Positions 23,854 to 40,559 of a DNA stretch of 64,000 nt are shown here, one piece after another. The DNA is taken from assembly GCA_051294375.1 (NCBI GenBank), contig CM119265.1:4791192-4855191 (forward strand), given 5' to 3'. Source of the stretch: Paraspadella gotoi. Taxonomy: Eukaryota > Chaetognatha. Below the pieces are notes generated by a model. That model saw nothing but the letters and a program-made list of their open reading frames with translations, was not told the DNA's origin and ran no database searches. The number at the start of each line of letters is the position of its first letter. The first letter of the stretch is position 1. A program made the translations under genes and the position numbers.

Positions 23854-25133
23854 CCAGCCAAGTCAGCCCATGAGCGTAAAAATAAAGGGCCATATCGAAG
23901 AAAGGGAGAGCGAAGACAATCAAAGAGGGGGCCACTTACCGAGAGAACTAATATTTCGCCGAGGAAAAGAAAATAAAAGAGAGAAAAGGACGGGGTCGAA
24001 TCGAAACTGAGGCGAAGACGAGCGAAAGACGGCGAGCGGCGAGACGGCGAANNNNNNNNNNNNNNNNNNNNNNNNNGACGACGAAGACGACGAAGACGAC
24101 GAAGACGACGAAGACGGCGAAGACGAAATTTGGGGCGAAGGCGTCCAGTCGTCTACGTCACCAGCCACTTCCTGTTAAAAAAAACGATTTCCTTCATTTT
24201 GATTGAGTCTTGCGCCGAGTTTGGACTTTTAAATTTTAATGTCTTTTTAAATCGAATTTTGCTTTTCTTGTTTTTTAAATTTGTACCATATCAAACTCAC
24301 CCTGAAAAACCCTACCCTGCCATCCTCGCCTTGAGAGTGGAGACCCGTCATTCATTCAAACTTTCAATCTTCTCACAATGAAACCATCAAGCCTCTTTTT
24401 TTTTCTGCAACTCGATTAAAATTTTCACCACGACGCATTTTTTTCCCCATCGATTTGCGTCTTTCGTGCAATCGTTGAATATTGGCTGTATCTTGCTGCT
24501 CCGCTCCACGTCGTTCCGCCTAGTTTATGCCGCGTAGCATTCCCGCTATACTGCGTAGCGCCAGGCCTCGTAGCGTATGTCGCCGCGTTCCCCGACGTGC
24601 ATAACCCACGAGTCTTCCTTAATCGAATTTCGCCCAGTAAACCATTTAAGGAAACTTTCCCCCCCCCCTTTTCAAATTTTTTTTCCCTAAAGAGAAGCGG
24701 GAATTTCTGATATAGAAGGTGGAGATGTGGTGGTTTAGGTTGAAGATGGGGACGGTGGTGGAAAGACATAGAGAATATTCCTTATCCGTATTCCCTGTTC
24801 GCGGAGAGACTCACTGGGATATAACTTACCCTTTTCGTCCCACGTGTGGGAAAACCTTCCTTTTGTAGACCAATGCTAATTTCGTTAGGAATGTGAAACG
24901 AGCGTCCGTGGGTTAGATAGAGAATTACTGTGAGTATAAATGAGAACAAAGAACTATTTTTTTGTGTTGTGTATTTGCTGGCGGATTCAATATTGAATTT
25001 TTACTTCGTTCAATTTTCAAGGAAACAAGTAATATAAAAAGCAAATAAATATTGGGTCATAAACTCGCTCGGCAGTTCAGTTTCGGGTACAAACGCTGGT
25101 TCGACGCTTTCGCTTTGGGCATTGTTTACGATG

Positions 25134-25185
<52 letters not shown>

Positions 25186-25812
25186 GCACCCCGGTTATAA
25201 CTTATCCATAAACCCCCGGCTGACTCGACAACAGTTTGTAATCTTGGAACACGTTCAAAGTTTGTACTCGTTTGCAAAGGGAATGGGTTGTACCAAGATT
25301 CTATGGATAACAATAAAAATTATGGCGGTTTTAAAAAATGAAAGTAAAATTATCACTGTAACCTAAGGTCGATTGCATTTTATCATTTCTCTCAATTTTC
25401 CGATCAATGCCAATGACGAAATATCAATACTCTTTTTTTTTTTTTTTAAATTGAACATCTCGTTAAAACGGATCTCGTTAAAACGGCGTATCAACGTTCT
25501 TTTAACGATCAAACAAACTGCTCCCCCACGGACGCATGGACGACGATAAAGTCCGCTCGTCGTATCGCCATTACTGTTACAGTTAAATTACAAACTAACA
25601 CGAGCGCGGATAACCCAGAATTTTACGGGCAGACGCGCCCATCCCTCTCTGTCTCTCTCTCTATCTCTGTCTGTCTGTCTCTCATTCACTCGGCTGCTGT
25701 TGGTGAAAAACTCTCTCTCTCTCTCTTTCTCCTTGTCTCTCTTCCTCTGCCGAATTATGAAGAACCGTTTTGGCCGTAAAAACCGTAAAACTGTCGGTCG
25801 TAATGGACTTTA
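22380..25812. repeat. Right arm of a 3.5-kb inverted repeat
   Basis: Reverse complement of 16399-20065. It contains (GA)n at about 22871-22945, (GAAA)n at about 23720-23818, a GAC/GAAGAC-rich run interrupted by a 25-N gap (24052-24076), and (TC)n at 25137-25182. The match ends near GGTCGTAATGGACT at about 25812, after which the DNA becomes single copy. Confidence 0.9.
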
Positions 25813-26781
25813 AAAAATGGCTCAGGGAAATTATTCTTCAAAAGTCAAAACACACGAAAGGGGCGTTTTTTTTTTCCTTTGTTTTTCTCTTCCCTTTTTT
25901 TTCGCGGTCGCAATGGACCGAGTGAATCTTTTGTTTACCCTTTTGGCCAAAGCTAATCCCGCGCTTCAACGAGTGTAGAAATTGTTTAGCTTTTGGCGCG
26001 TCTTGATGTTTTTTTTTTCAGAAGATTAGCTTTTAACATTATATAAATTATTCATATATATTTCTCAGCGCGCAGTCGAAAGAGTCTTCCTGGGACTGCA
26101 TCGACTATCTCTCCTATGTTTGCATACAGTTCGTGAGAACGATCTCCCGTGTTTGCACAAGAAGAGACCGACTCAGACGGACGGACGGACGGACGTTTCG
26201 AGGCTTAACTTCCTCATCCTTTGCTTTTTATCGTCGATCTCTGGTGCCCCTGACAATGAGGAGCCCCCCTCATTTTCTTCACCCTCCTTTAATCCTTTTC
26301 CAGGCCCCCTTCACCCCCCCATCGCCCCTCACAAACCACCCTCCACCCCCCCCGTTCCCAGTGGCTTTTTTACGTTCTTCGGGCCCCCCTTCGATTCCCG
26401 GCCATTGTGCGCGGGGAGCAAGGAAAGGTGGGAGTACGGGGAAGGGGCTTTGACAATGTCTCGGCGGGAGTCGCCGAAAAACCGCGAGAGAGAGGGGTTA
26501 TTGTCCTTGTTGTTGTTTTTTTTTTTGTTGTTGTTGTTGCCAGGGCTGCTTGAATTTACCTCATAGCAGTTTAATTCGTTTTTGTTTAATTCAATTTATA
26601 ATTCAAATTTGACGAGATCTTTTTGGCTCCCGACTACAAAATTCGACGATCACAGAAAAAGACATGAAAAAATTTCTCGTCCATTTTTAAAAGGGAAACT
26701 TTTTTTTAATGTTTCGCCGTTCTTAGATTTTCAGGCGGTTACACCAAGAAACCGCAGATGAGCCCAAAAATCGATTACGAA

Positions 26782-26837
<56 letters not shown>

Positions 26838-27887
26838 CTTTCAATTAGAGTTGAGACGCAGGTGTTTTTCGAATCCATCGCCTCGACTTCTGATTAGCCA
26901 ATGACTAAGGAACGAACGAGACACAGATTAAGTTTTAATGTTATAGTTTTACGATTATTGATTCGTAGGCGAAAGTTGTTGTTTTTTGTTGTTGTTGTTG
27001 TTGCTTAGTTAATAGCCACTATTTCCCACGTTACCGTCAGTTTTAAAGCGATGATAATAAATTATCAGGGGAACGTTAGTTTTCTTTTTAAAAATCGGTT
27101 CTCCCCAACCTAATTAGAAATCCTTTGATCTTCCCTTCGTTTCGTCTCGATTTTGCATACAATATTTGTCTCTCGAGCGAATTCTTTCTCTTTTATGCAG
27201 TAGCGCCCCCTTTTCCTCCCCCTCCTCCATCTCCTCCCCGAAAAAAAAATGGCCGAATAAATTGTCTCTTAGATTTATCGCCTAATCAGAGCGAAGCGGA
27301 GCCCATTGTGCCAAACTATGGACGTGCGTCTCTCGGCTTGTGCGCCGTAGTTCTATTCTTTTTCTCCCCTTCTTTCATTCTACCTTTCTTCTCTTTTTAC
27401 CTTTTATTGCGTCACTACTTTTTTTTCTTTTCTCTTTCTCCCTACCTCTCACCTTCTCTTCTTTTTGTGTTAATTCTCCTTTCCTTATTTATTTCTTACC
27501 ATCTTCCATTCTCTTCCACGTCTCATTTCACTCTCGTATTCCACTATTTTTCTGTCTCCTCGTTTCCTCTTTTCATTTTCCCTCATTCTCCCTTACCCTC
27601 CCTTACTCTCCCTTACCCCACCGCTAACTCACAACACCCCCCCACCCCCACCCCTGTCTCTTCCGAATTTACATTTTTCCCTTTTGAGCGAAGAGACTTT
27701 TGACGTTCCGCATCTCATTAAGACACAACAACTTTTTTTCTCTCTCTCCCCGTTTTTTTTTTTTTTTTTTATTTCACTCGCCGCTTCACTTATTCTTTCT
27801 CGGCGCCGATTCCATTTGCATTCGACGGGGAATTCCGGAGGAGGAGAACTCCCCTTTTTTGTTCTTTGAAGAAGCTCGTCTCTCTCT

Positions 27888-27957
<70 letters not shown>

Positions 27958-28258
27958 TCTTCAAAAGAACCTGGAAGAAGGAACTTGTACCCGAACGAAT
28001 TAACTCTCGCTAGTATTGTTTTATGAAGCGCATCGCTGGACTGTTGGATTAACCAGAAGGCGGCTCAGCTGGAGAGAGAGAGCTACTTAGTCCATCTTTT
28101 CTTCTCATTCCCAAAGGTCACGATTTTTAGTATCATCCGGGAGAGATGGAGATACCAAGATATGNNNNNNNNNNNNNNNNNNNNNNNNNGGAGAGCGAGT
28201 AAACCGGTGAATTAAGACATTCGTCTCAATCCCCAACAGATCCCCATCTCTCCTTTCA
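25813..28258. other. Single-copy intron stretch, no supported gene
   Basis: The stretch holds a (GGAC)n run near 26177-26196, a proline-coding C-rich stretch at 26260-26400, (TC)n at 26783-26834 and 27870-27957, and pyrimidine-rich DNA at 27130-27680. The long open frames at 26120-26563 and 27125-27703 come from C- and TC-rich composition. A 25-N gap lies at 28165-28189. Confidence 0.5.
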
Positions 28259-28287
28259 AAATCCCCAATCCCCAATCCCCAATCCCC
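28259..28287 (-). repeat. (CCCCAAT)4 minisatellite with G-quadruplex potential
   Basis: Four CCCC blocks separated by AAT on the + strand. The minus strand therefore carries four GGGG runs separated by ATT, which fits the G4 consensus (four G runs, loops of three). Confidence 0.85.
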
Positions 28288-31180
28288 CTCCTCTTTTTTA
28301 CGGTGAGGAAGAGGGGCAGAGTAAGTTCCTGATTTATGCCTCCTTCCCAATCCTTGCCAACTCATTGTAATTGTCTCTCTCGCGTTTTAAAAACTTAAAA
28401 AGAGTTAACTCGCTCTCGTTAACTCTAGTCTCTATTTCCAGGAAGTTTAGACGCGAATATATTAGTTTAAAATCCTATATACATTTCCGAGAGGGCTGGA
28501 ATTAGTCTTGATAAATATTGAACGAGTTAAACTAATTTTCTATTTCCTTTTTTTTTTTTGCAACCTTCCCCTCTCTTTTCCCGCCATCTCACGGAAATTC
28601 TCGTTAACCAGGTAAGAGAATCATTTTTTTAAACGTTTNNNNNNNNNNNNNNNNNNNNNNNNNNNNNNNNNNNNNNNNNNNNNNNNNNNNNNNNNNNNNN
28701 NNNNNNNNNNNNNNNNNNNNNNNNNNNNNNNNNNNNNNNNNNNNNNNNNNNNNNNNNNNNNNNNNNNNNNNNNNNNNNNNNNNNNNNNNNNNNNNNNNNN
28801 NNNNNNNNNNNNNNNNNNNNNNNNNNNNNNNNNNNNNNNNNNNNNNNNNNNNNNNNNNNNNNNNNNNNNNNNNNNNNNNNNNNNNNNNATCGGTGTTCGA
28901 TCGGCTTTTCCTCAAGGATATATCTAAACATTGAAATAAATTGAATTAAGGATTCATCTTGTTTTTTATTTCTTCAATAACAACCCAAAGGTTTTTTTCG
29001 GTACCTGAAAGAGGTTAGCGCCCTATTCCACCCGATAAAAAATATATAAAAAAAAAACAAAGAAATGAAATCCAAAAGCTGAATTAAGACAGTCTAAGAA
29101 TTCTTTTTCTTTCTGTCCAATACTCGCACCTCAGCTGTTCGGCCTTTAAGCTTAATTCCGAGACTCGCGAGTCCCGGGGAGCAGCTGCTCAACATCCATC
29201 CATCCATCTATCCATCAAACTCACCATCCATCCATCTTTTCTTTCATTCATCGATTCATTCATATTTTCATTGATATTTTCATTCATTCATTCATTCATT
29301 TATTCCTTAATTCATATTTAAGTTCACTTGTGAACAATGTTCAGTTTTCAAAGCAGGGCACGCTCGCCTCAAATGACAGAATTTTACTTCAGCATAAACT
29401 CAAATGACAGAATTTAACTTCAGCATAAACTCGCCTCGCCTCCTCTGAACTCCCTTACCATTTTGCCGCTCATTCTACCCCACCTTCTTCCCCCCACCTT
29501 ACACCTCTCACCTCACCTAATTTCACCTCATCTCACCCGGTCGCGCGACCCTTGACCCTAAAAACGAATCAATTTCAATTTTTTTTTCTATGAATCTTTT
29601 TTTTTTTTCGGTTTCTGCCAGGTCGGAGAAGGAATGTTTTAAAGGTGAAAGGTAATGGGATGAGGCGATTTGGGGACTGGGGGTGACGAGGCTGGAATGT
29701 TTTGGCCATAGGGGTGACAATTTTGAATTTTACGACTAAGTGGGTTTATAACGAAATATTTCAAGGTAAAAAATGTCGATTTTATGTAGGTAATGAGATT
29801 GAATGAAAATTTAAGGTACGATTATAAAAGATAAGTCTGTGATCGAGAAAATGGATGTTTATATGGACGCGGAACCTATCGCCAAGGGGGACTTTTGATC
29901 GAGAGAGAAAGAGAGAGAGAGAGNNNNNNNNNNNNNNNNNNNNNNNNNNNNNNNNNNNNNNNNNNNNNNNNNNNNNNNNNNNNNNNNNNNNNNNNNNNNN
30001 NNNNNNNNNNNNNNNNNNNNNNNNNNNNNNNNNNNNNNNNNNNNNNNNNNNNNNNNNNNNNNNNNNNNNNNNNNNNNNNNNNNNNNNNNNNNNNNNNNNN
30101 NNNNNNNNNNNNNNNNNNNNNNNNNNNNNNNNNNNNNNNNNNNNNNNNNNNNNNNNNNNNNNNNNNNNNNNNNNNNNNNNNNNNNNNNNNGAGAGAGAGA
30201 GAGAGAGAGAGCTGCGGAAAATGTCAAGGTAATCGATACACTTGCTCGAGTTTAATCAATAAATTCTCTATTCCAGGATTTGGGTTAATTCTTACGAGTG
30301 ACTCATGTGCCGCCTGCAAGTCTCTCTTTTCGCCAATTAGTTTATATTCACCGGTTCCTCCATCCTCTTTCCAGTCCGCCAGTCGGTTCGCTTGTCTCTT
30401 ATTTGTACATCTGTCCGTACGTCTCCTCGTCCCGTTTTCCCGATTGAATTCTGCTTTGTTTTGATAGAGTTATTCGGCGTCGTGCTTCGTCAGGACTCGA
30501 GACTTCCCGTTGATTTCATTTCCTTTCCTTTTCTCTTTAATCGTTTCGAAGAATCTTTTTAAATCCTTATTCTCTCTCTCTCTCTCTCGATCATATCCTC
30601 GTCTTTATCTCTCATTTCGATCTCTCGATTTTCTCGCTGATCGAACGAGATAGCCTCTTTATATATTCAGTTTTGGCTCTAAATTCTCTCGATCGGTTGC
30701 TAGTTTGACTTTCTACTTCTTTAATTTTATTTAAATCCTTTATTCAAATATTTTATTACTTCACAAAAAAAGCCCTCGAGAAAATCTTTTGAGAAATTGC
30801 GCAGAAGGATATAATTTTTTTATTTTTTAGCAAATCTTGAAAATAACCTAACGTCGATAGGAAAAAGAAAGAGAGGCTGATCGAATTTGCATCTGGGAAC
30901 CCGATTTCCCTTCATTTTTCTCTTTCTTTTTTCCTTTTTTCAATTTCTCAGCATTTTTTCCGCTTCGATGCAAATTTGAAGGAAAAATGCGAAAAAACGA
31001 CGTCAAGATCGAAGAAAGTCCTTTTTCTATTTTAATTTTCTTTTTTCTTTATTTTTCTTCTTCTCATTTTCCTTCTTTTTTTTCGTTCGGATGAATTTTT
31101 GATTGAAAAGAAATTTCCTCCTGTTTTCCAATCACAGATTCTTCAAGGCAAGAGAGAGTTCTGTCGGGGGTGGTCACTGA

Positions 31181-31225
<45 letters not shown>

Positions 31226-31621
31226 AGAGCCTTGGTCTTACACCACTGTGACTTTCCATGATCGACAAAACGAGAGATCCGAGATGATATCTGCATCAGG
31301 GGTCAAACTCTTGTTGTCTCGGGTCAACTCCATATTCTTGAAAGAGAAAAAAAAAGAAAGAAAGAAAGAGGCTTCAGTATGAAATCATTTCAGATTATGT
31401 GACGACGATGACAGAAGCAATTGCGGTTTCCTGTGTGGGGGAAGTTAGCGGGGGACGATGAGGACGACGACGACGACGACAACGACGACGAGTCGGTTCC
31501 CTTTTTTTCCTTTTTTTCCATTTCCTGTTTTTCTTTTTTTCTTTTCCAAAACGTGTTACCATCTGGAGGATATAATTATTGGACATAACGATTTCTCCTT
31601 GTGGCGGCGGAGGAGAGAGAT

Positions 31622-31656
<35 letters not shown>

Positions 31657-33400
31657 TGACGAAGAAGATGAGAGAAGCAGGAGAATAAAAAGGATGACTT
31701 GATGATTTTCGTGTCAGAGTCGAAGGAAGGATTACTATTGTCTCGCTCGGGATAAAAGGTTTTTTTTTTCTTCAGTTTCCGTCTCTGGAGCCTCTTCTTT
31801 CTTTCTCTTCTGTCTTTCTTACTTTTTATCTTCAAGGTCTTTATCTATTTTTTGTTTCTATCTTTACAAACTTATTTTTATTTTTTCCCCCTTTTTTTCA
31901 TTTTTATCCTATTCAAAGTAAGAGCGAGATAGTATAATTAGTATAATTATATGGCTTAACATATCGACTCTCTATCTGACTCTATTTCTATCTCCCTTTT
32001 CTCTCTCAAGAGCTTTCTAACTCTCTCTCTATCCCTCTCCACGCTTTTGTTCACTTTCCATTCTTTCAGTCGTTTTCTCTTTCTCCCCCTCACATATTGA
32101 ATTAGCCCTCAACTATCATTACGCAATTAAGATCTTGAGATCCAAAGAATTACTCNNNNNNNNNNNNNNNNNNNNNNNNNNNNNNNNNNNNNNNNNNNNN
32201 NNNNNNNNNNNNNNNNNNNNNNNNNNNNNNNNNNNNNNNNNNNNNNNNNNNNNNNNNNNNNNNNNNNNNNNNNNNNNNNNNNNNNNNNNNNNNNNNNNNN
32301 NNNNNNNNNNNNNNNNNNNNNNNNNNNNNNNNNNNNNNNNNNNNNNNNNNNCGTTTTGTCTCCCAACTGTTTTCACGCTCCGCCTCTCATGAAAATTTAG
32401 CTCCTCTTTCTTTCTTTATGATAATTTTTTAAAAAAAGGAAGATTTATCGAGTAATGATAATTGAGTTCGAATCGATGGCCGGAGGTCGAAGACCTGACC
32501 TTTGATTCCACAAAGAAAAAAAAGAGGAAAAACTAAAAAAAACCTTAAAAAAAATTAATTTTAGAAAAATTCAAGAAATCTAAACAAAAGATTTTCACTT
32601 TTTATTTCAGAATCGGCCGTCTTTTGTTTTTACCTTTTTTTTTNNNNNNNNNNNNNNNNNNNNNNNNNNNNNNNNNNNNNNNNNNNNNNNNNNNNNNNNN
32701 NNNNNNNNNNNNNNNNNNNNNNNNNNNNNNNNNNNNNNNNNNNNNNNNNNNNNNNNNNNNNNNNNNNNNNNNNNNNNNNNNNNNNNNNNNNNNNNNNNNN
32801 NNNNNNNNNNNNNNNNNNNNNNNNNNNNNNNNNNNNNNNNNNNNNNNNNNNNNNNNNNNNNNNNNNNNNNNNNNNNNNNNNNNNNNNNNNNNNNNNNNNN
32901 NNNNNNNNNNNNNNNNNNNNNNNNNNNNNNNNNNNNNNNNNNNNNNNNNNNNNNNNNNNNNNNNNNNNNNNNNNNNNNNNNNNNNNNNNNNNNNNNNNNN
33001 NNNNNNNNNNNNNNNNNNNNNNNNNNNNNNNNNNNNNNNNNNNNNNNNNNNNNNNNNNNNNNNNNNNNNNNNNNNNNNNNNNNNNNNNNNNNNNNNNNNN
33101 NNNNNNNNNNNNNNNNNNNNNNNNNNNNNNNNNNNNNNNNNNNNNNNNNNNNNNNNNNNNNNNNNNNNNNNNNNNNNNNNNNNNNNNNNNNNNNNNNNNN
33201 NNNNNNNNNNNNNNNNNNNNNNNNNNNNNNNNNNNGAGAGAGAGAGACAGGGTAACAGTCTCAAATGCAGACAGACAGAAAGACTGAGAGACCAAAAAAA
33301 AAATCATTCACGTAAAGAGAGAGAGAGAGAATTGCTATTTAGCTTTCTATTGTTTTTTTTTAAAAAAGTATTAATTTTTATTTTCCATTGAATTTAATTA
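28288..33400. other. Intron stretch with large gaps, no gene seen
   Basis: N gaps lie at 28639-28888, 29924-30190, 32156-32351 and 32644-33235. Two of them (29924 and 33235) have GA repeats on at least one edge. Other content is CATC/CATT simple sequence at 29188-29310, a 31-bp tandem duplication at 29368-29429, (GA)n at 31187-31220 and GAC/GGA-rich runs at 31455-31670. No supported coding region was found. Confidence 0.5.
29368..29429. repeat. 31-bp tandem duplication
   Basis: Two adjacent copies of CTCAAATGACAGAATTTTAC...CAGCATAAA begin at 29368 and 29399 and differ by one base (TTTTAC versus TTTAAC). Confidence 0.85.
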
Positions 33401-33703
33401 ATTCTGTTTCGGTTTGGCACCATTCTCGAGTCGCGTCCCACGCCGATGAAAAATGAACCGCGAGAAAAGCGATACGGTCTTCGCCTTTTCGAGTGGATTT
33501 TTTTAAGTGGTTCGAAAGATACCAAACTCGTCCACAGTGGGTTTTTTATAATCTCGGCAAATCTCGGCACCTGCCACAACACTTCGTTAAACAGTTTTGT
33601 TGTTCTTCAATCGATCAATCAATCAATCAAATATTTTCGTCGTCTTAGTCGGCGGGAATCCAACTTCAAAATTCTAATTTCTTCTCTGAGCTCTCTCTCT
33701 TCG

Positions 33704-33751
<48 letters not shown>

Positions 33752-33757
33752 CTACTC

Positions 33758-33792
<35 letters not shown>

Positions 33793-34019
33793 CTCCCAAA
33801 TTGGCGAGATGGAATTAGTGACGCGAATGGTGTGACAGCTCGAAGGTTCGGAGAGATTATGAAAGGTAACAACTCCTCCAGGCGAAAGAATGTCGCGTGC
33901 CGATCGGCATGTATTTGCGGGGGGGGGTCTCCCCGCGACCAACGCTCAGCAAACAGTTTGCTTTCTCAATCGAAATACGAGAATAAATAATGGCAGCACT
34001 ACGCACCCTTTTTATCTCT

Positions 34020-34055
<36 letters not shown>

Positions 34056-35547
34056 TCTCTCTCTCCTCTCTCTCCCTCTCTCTCTCTCTCTCCTCTTCTT
34101 CTCTCTGTTCTTTGGGCGCCCAGGATGATAAATTTAAAAAACAAGGTCCACCCTCCAATTTTTGTCTTCGTTCCTCATTTTCTCAACGGGGCTTTTGACA
34201 AAAGGTGATCTATTCGTCCTTGATCGCTACTCACTTCACTTCACACTTGAAATCCTCGCGACGGTCGCAGTCAATCGCGAGGGGTGGTTGGGTGTGTCGA
34301 AGGGGGTCCTGTTTTTGGGTGGTTCGGTGACAAAGAGGTCGTCTGGTCGTCGGTACATCGAGATTTCGTGTTTCTTTCCTCGTCACAAAGGATCTTCTCT
34401 TTCTCGATGACAAAAGGAAACTAAACTCACCCTTTACAAAGAATCGGTTCCCCTACAAAACTTGTAACCCTTTAATCCTTTCTTCTGTATTCTTCGTCTT
34501 CGTCGTCGTCGTCGTCGTCGTCGTTAATGTCTTCATCGTCATCCCCGTCAGGATTTTTCCCCCTCAAAACGTCGAGACTTTAATGTATCGATCGAGTCTT
34601 AGTTTTTAAAAAAGTTTTGACTTTTACTACGAGCTCTCATCGCGATGGAAAAAAATGTAATTGGAAAGAAATTTAAAATTAAATTGAATTAAATGCAGAT
34701 TCGTTGCCCCATGCCAAACTGCGTATCAATATTATTGATAAGAAAATGTTTATTCTTAAACTCTCAATATCACTTCTACATTCTACATTTATGTCAAATA
34801 CTTTTGACAATTTCATCCTTACAATCAAATCCCACAAAAAAAATCGGACAAAAAGCCAAAAGAATTTTCCCCAAGAAGTTAATAGAATTAAGGACCTTTT
34901 GTTGTTTAAAAAAAAACTGTTCGGGCGAACCAAAATCACAAAGCGGATATTCACGTATCAGTGACAATGTCACGTTCTGTCACGATCCAGTCTCGCCAAA
35001 ACCTTCAGGCGCAATTTCCTTCTCGATAACGCTGTCACCATTCGAGTAATAAATGATCTTTGAGACGAATTCAAATTCAAAGAAATATTTTAAAAAGTCA
35101 CATTTTAAAACTGAAGAATGAGCCGGGAAATACGAGACGAGACTCGAAAAATCCAGGATATATATTTTAATTTCCGCTCCTTGAGTTAAGCCTCAAAAGA
35201 TGTTCCCTGCCAAAACTAGCGACTCCATTTTAAAAATACTTGCAGACTCTTAACGACGACGGCGACAATGAAAACGACAACGACGACGATAATTCCTACC
35301 CGATAATTCGTCGCGGATTGGGAAGGCGTCCGACTCCCGGCCGCGTCTCTTGTTTTCCCCCGGACTCCGTCGGGAGTGGAGGAGGTGGGTGGGGGATGGG
35401 GATGTGGTGGGGGGGTGGGACATTAATCTCCATCAAATTTCGAAATCAACGTCGAACCTTTCGATTCTCATCCAAACTTTTATTTGCACAAATTTTCGGC
35501 TTCAAAATCCCCAAAACCTTTTATTTGCACAAATTTTCGGAAAGTCA
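33401..35547. other. Intron stretch, no supported gene
   Basis: Compound TC tracts lie at 33691-33795 and 34020-34103, a (GTC)n run at about 34500-34524, and G-rich DNA at 35370-35420. A weak exon-like segment at 35246-35384 is treated as a finding only. Confidence 0.45.
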
Positions 35548-35930
35548 AACGGTTTGAGCGGATTAACACGTGGGCGGGTACGGCGACCGCATTCGGGTGG
35601 GGTGGAGCGTTTGTGCGCTGGACGGTGCTTTTTGTAGCTGAAGACGCTGGTGCTAGGTCGAGAGAGAGAGAGAGAGAGCGGAAGCAGAGAGAGACGATGA
35701 GAGTTGGAGAGAGAGGGGTTCGGGNNNNNNNNNNNNNNNNNNNNNNNNNCAAGTCAAACGGTTGAGTGGATTAAGTCACTGGGCGGGGTACGGAACGATT
35801 CGGGTGGTGGCAGCGTTTTGTGCGTCGGAGCGTGCTTTTTGTCAGAGCAGACCTCGCGTGTAGCCGAGGAGAGAGAGAGAGAGTGGAGCAGAGAGAGACG
35901 ATGAGAGTGCGGAGAGAGAGGGGCGGGGTA
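35548..35930. repeat. Duplicated sequence on both sides of a 25-N gap
   Basis: Bases 35548-35724 and 35750-35930 carry the same order of landmarks (AAGTCAAACGGTTTGAG, GGGCGGG, ATTCGGGTGG, GGTGCTTTTTGT, GAGAGA, GACGATGAGAGT) with indel differences. The 25-N gap at 35725-35749 lies between them. A further tandem pair follows at about 35927-36145. The simplest reading is an over-filled assembly gap. Confidence 0.8.
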
Positions 35931-36547
35931 AAGGTTGAACGAAATAGTTGGTTTCAAACTCGCTCGGATCTATTCTGTGTTTTTCCGGTTTCAAACGAGT
36001 GAATCGTGTCGGTATTTTTGTTTTGGAGAATATATTTTTGTGGAAAGGTTGAACGAAAGTGGTTTCAAACTCGTCGGATCATTCTGTGTTTTCGTTTCAA
36101 ACGAGTGAATCGTGGGTATTTTTGTTGGAGAATATATTTGGTATTTTGGTTTTCTCTCTCGCTCAAACTATCTGTCTCTCTCTCTCTCTCTTGCTCAAAC
36201 CGTGTCTCTCTCTTCAGCTCTCTCAACGTCTTCCCACTCTCCCGAGACGAGGGTTAACCGCATTTTCTACCGACGTTCGAGATTACGAAGTTTCGACGTT
36301 ATCTACGACATCGTTCGTTACACAAAGATGGGAGTTTTAAGACTTTTTCGGATGGCGAGGAAGTTTTTAACCTTCTTCCAAAAACAAAATAAATAAATGA
36401 ACAAAAAAACAACTGTCGCGTTCTTTCGAGGGGGCTCTTCCCTCATTTATTTACGGCCCGTTTTTATGACGGGCGAGAGTAAAGAGAAAGCTACGGAGAG
36501 AAAGTAATGAAGAAGAGAGACAGTTGAAATAGAAAATAGCTGCGAGT

Positions 36548-40559
<4,012 letters not shown>

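Noticed and set aside
2849-25812. Transposon or CRISPR-like interpretation of the repeated blocks
   Set aside because: No transposase, reverse transcriptase, terminal signature or target-site duplication was seen. Block sizes and orientations are irregular, and the short repeats lack regular spacers.
26120-26563. 148-codon open frame with a hydrophobic segment LNFLILCFLSSISGA
   Set aside because: No ATG at its start, the rest is proline from C-runs and leucine from T/G repeats, and no splice sites fit well.
27125-27703. 192-codon open frame on the + strand
   Set aside because: A homopyrimidine composition artefact (Phe/Ser/Leu/Pro), no domain and no good start.
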